Positions 5,418 through 5,564 of a DNA stretch of 5,564 nucleotides are shown here, one piece after another. The stretch is from Methanosarcinales archaeon (GTDB lineage: Archaea; Halobacteriota; Syntropharchaeia; Alkanophagales; Methanospirareceae). Every line of letters begins with the position of its first letter. Position 1 is the first letter of the stretch. The stretch spans positions 1-5,564 of the forward strand of contig JAODGL010000158.1 in the NCBI GenBank assembly GCA_025464585.1, given 5' to 3'. Under the pieces are notes generated by a model. It did not search any database. It worked only from the letters and a program-made list of their open reading frames with translations, and was not told the origin of the DNA. The position numbers were made by a program, and so were the translations under genes.

Positions 5418-5564
5418 CTATCTCGGATGATTTATGCCCTTTCCCGGAAGTACGACAGTATCAAGCAGGTAAACCTTTTCCAGCGCTGACCCGGATTTGA
5501 ACAAAATCCCGTGTTCCGCACCTTTACCTATGCCTACAATTACCGAAGTGGGAGTGGCGATTCC
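5418..5564 (-). pseudogene. copA: Copper/heavy-metal P1B-type ATPase fragment, truncated before the phosphorylation motif
   Basis: The minus strand from the right edge reads GIATPTSVIVGIGKGAEHG, ILFKSGSALEKVYLLDTVV, then a short unrelated tail to a TAG at 5418-5420. This is the segment of CopA-like ATPases that follows the membrane CPC metal site (CPCALG-(I/L)ATPT) and leads into the invariant phosphorylated motif F-DKTGTLT. Here the reading leaves the family exactly where FDKTGT should start, so the phosphorylation (P) and nucleotide (N) domains and the last membrane helices are absent. The rest of the gene should lie to the right of the window; its presence cannot be seen. Copper versus another metal cannot be decided without the CPC motif, so the symbol is indicative only. 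It converges tail to tail with gyrB. Without the aspartate it cannot transport metal. Confidence 0.82.

Overview
The window looks like a piece of an archaeal chromosome, most likely from an uncultured methanogen-related euryarchaeon; ANME-1/Methanophagales is my best guess, but this is inference from style, not from a search. The arguments are: A/T-rich TATA-like boxes about 20-35 bases upstream of start codons with no Shine-Dalgarno sequence (leaderless style), short T-runs as likely terminators, heavy AGA/AGG arginine use, and a mix of gene families (GyrB, ImmA-type peptidase, PIN proteins, group II intron reverse transcriptase) common in such genomes. A bacterial origin is not excluded.

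Layout, left to right. Bases 1-249 (minus) carry the N-terminal end of a group II intron-type reverse transcriptase/maturase that runs off the left edge. Bases 332-553 (plus) hold a small open frame of unknown function, followed by a frameshifted, doubly truncated radical SAM protein remnant (529-955, plus). Bases 956-1680 are mostly decayed sequence: a PIN-domain (DUF3368-like) remnant on the minus strand (1059-1225), short direct repeats and one tiny reading frame with a strong Shine-Dalgarno sequence. A 271-residue protein of unknown function lies at 1685-2500 (minus). It diverges from an ImmA/IrrE-family metallopeptidase pseudogene (2661-3406, plus) across a 160-base region that contains two TATA-like boxes and a small repeat element with an inverted-repeat fold. 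The one clearly functional, essential gene is gyrB (3496-5400, plus), complete and with all ATPase and TOPRIM motifs. Convergent to it, at the right edge, is a piece of a copper/heavy-metal P1B-type ATPase that stops just before its phosphorylation motif.

The genes do not form one pathway. The striking property is decay: apart from gyrB, the unknown 271-residue protein and possibly the 73-residue frame, every recognisable gene wholly visible here is broken, and the two at the edges are either cut by the window or truncated. I see no convincing new multi-gene system. The items most worth checking are the ImmA gene split by an internal deletion immediately after its zinc motif, the intron reverse transcriptase that seems to lack the intron RNA 5' of its reading frame, and the ten-base-unit repeat in the divergent promoter region.
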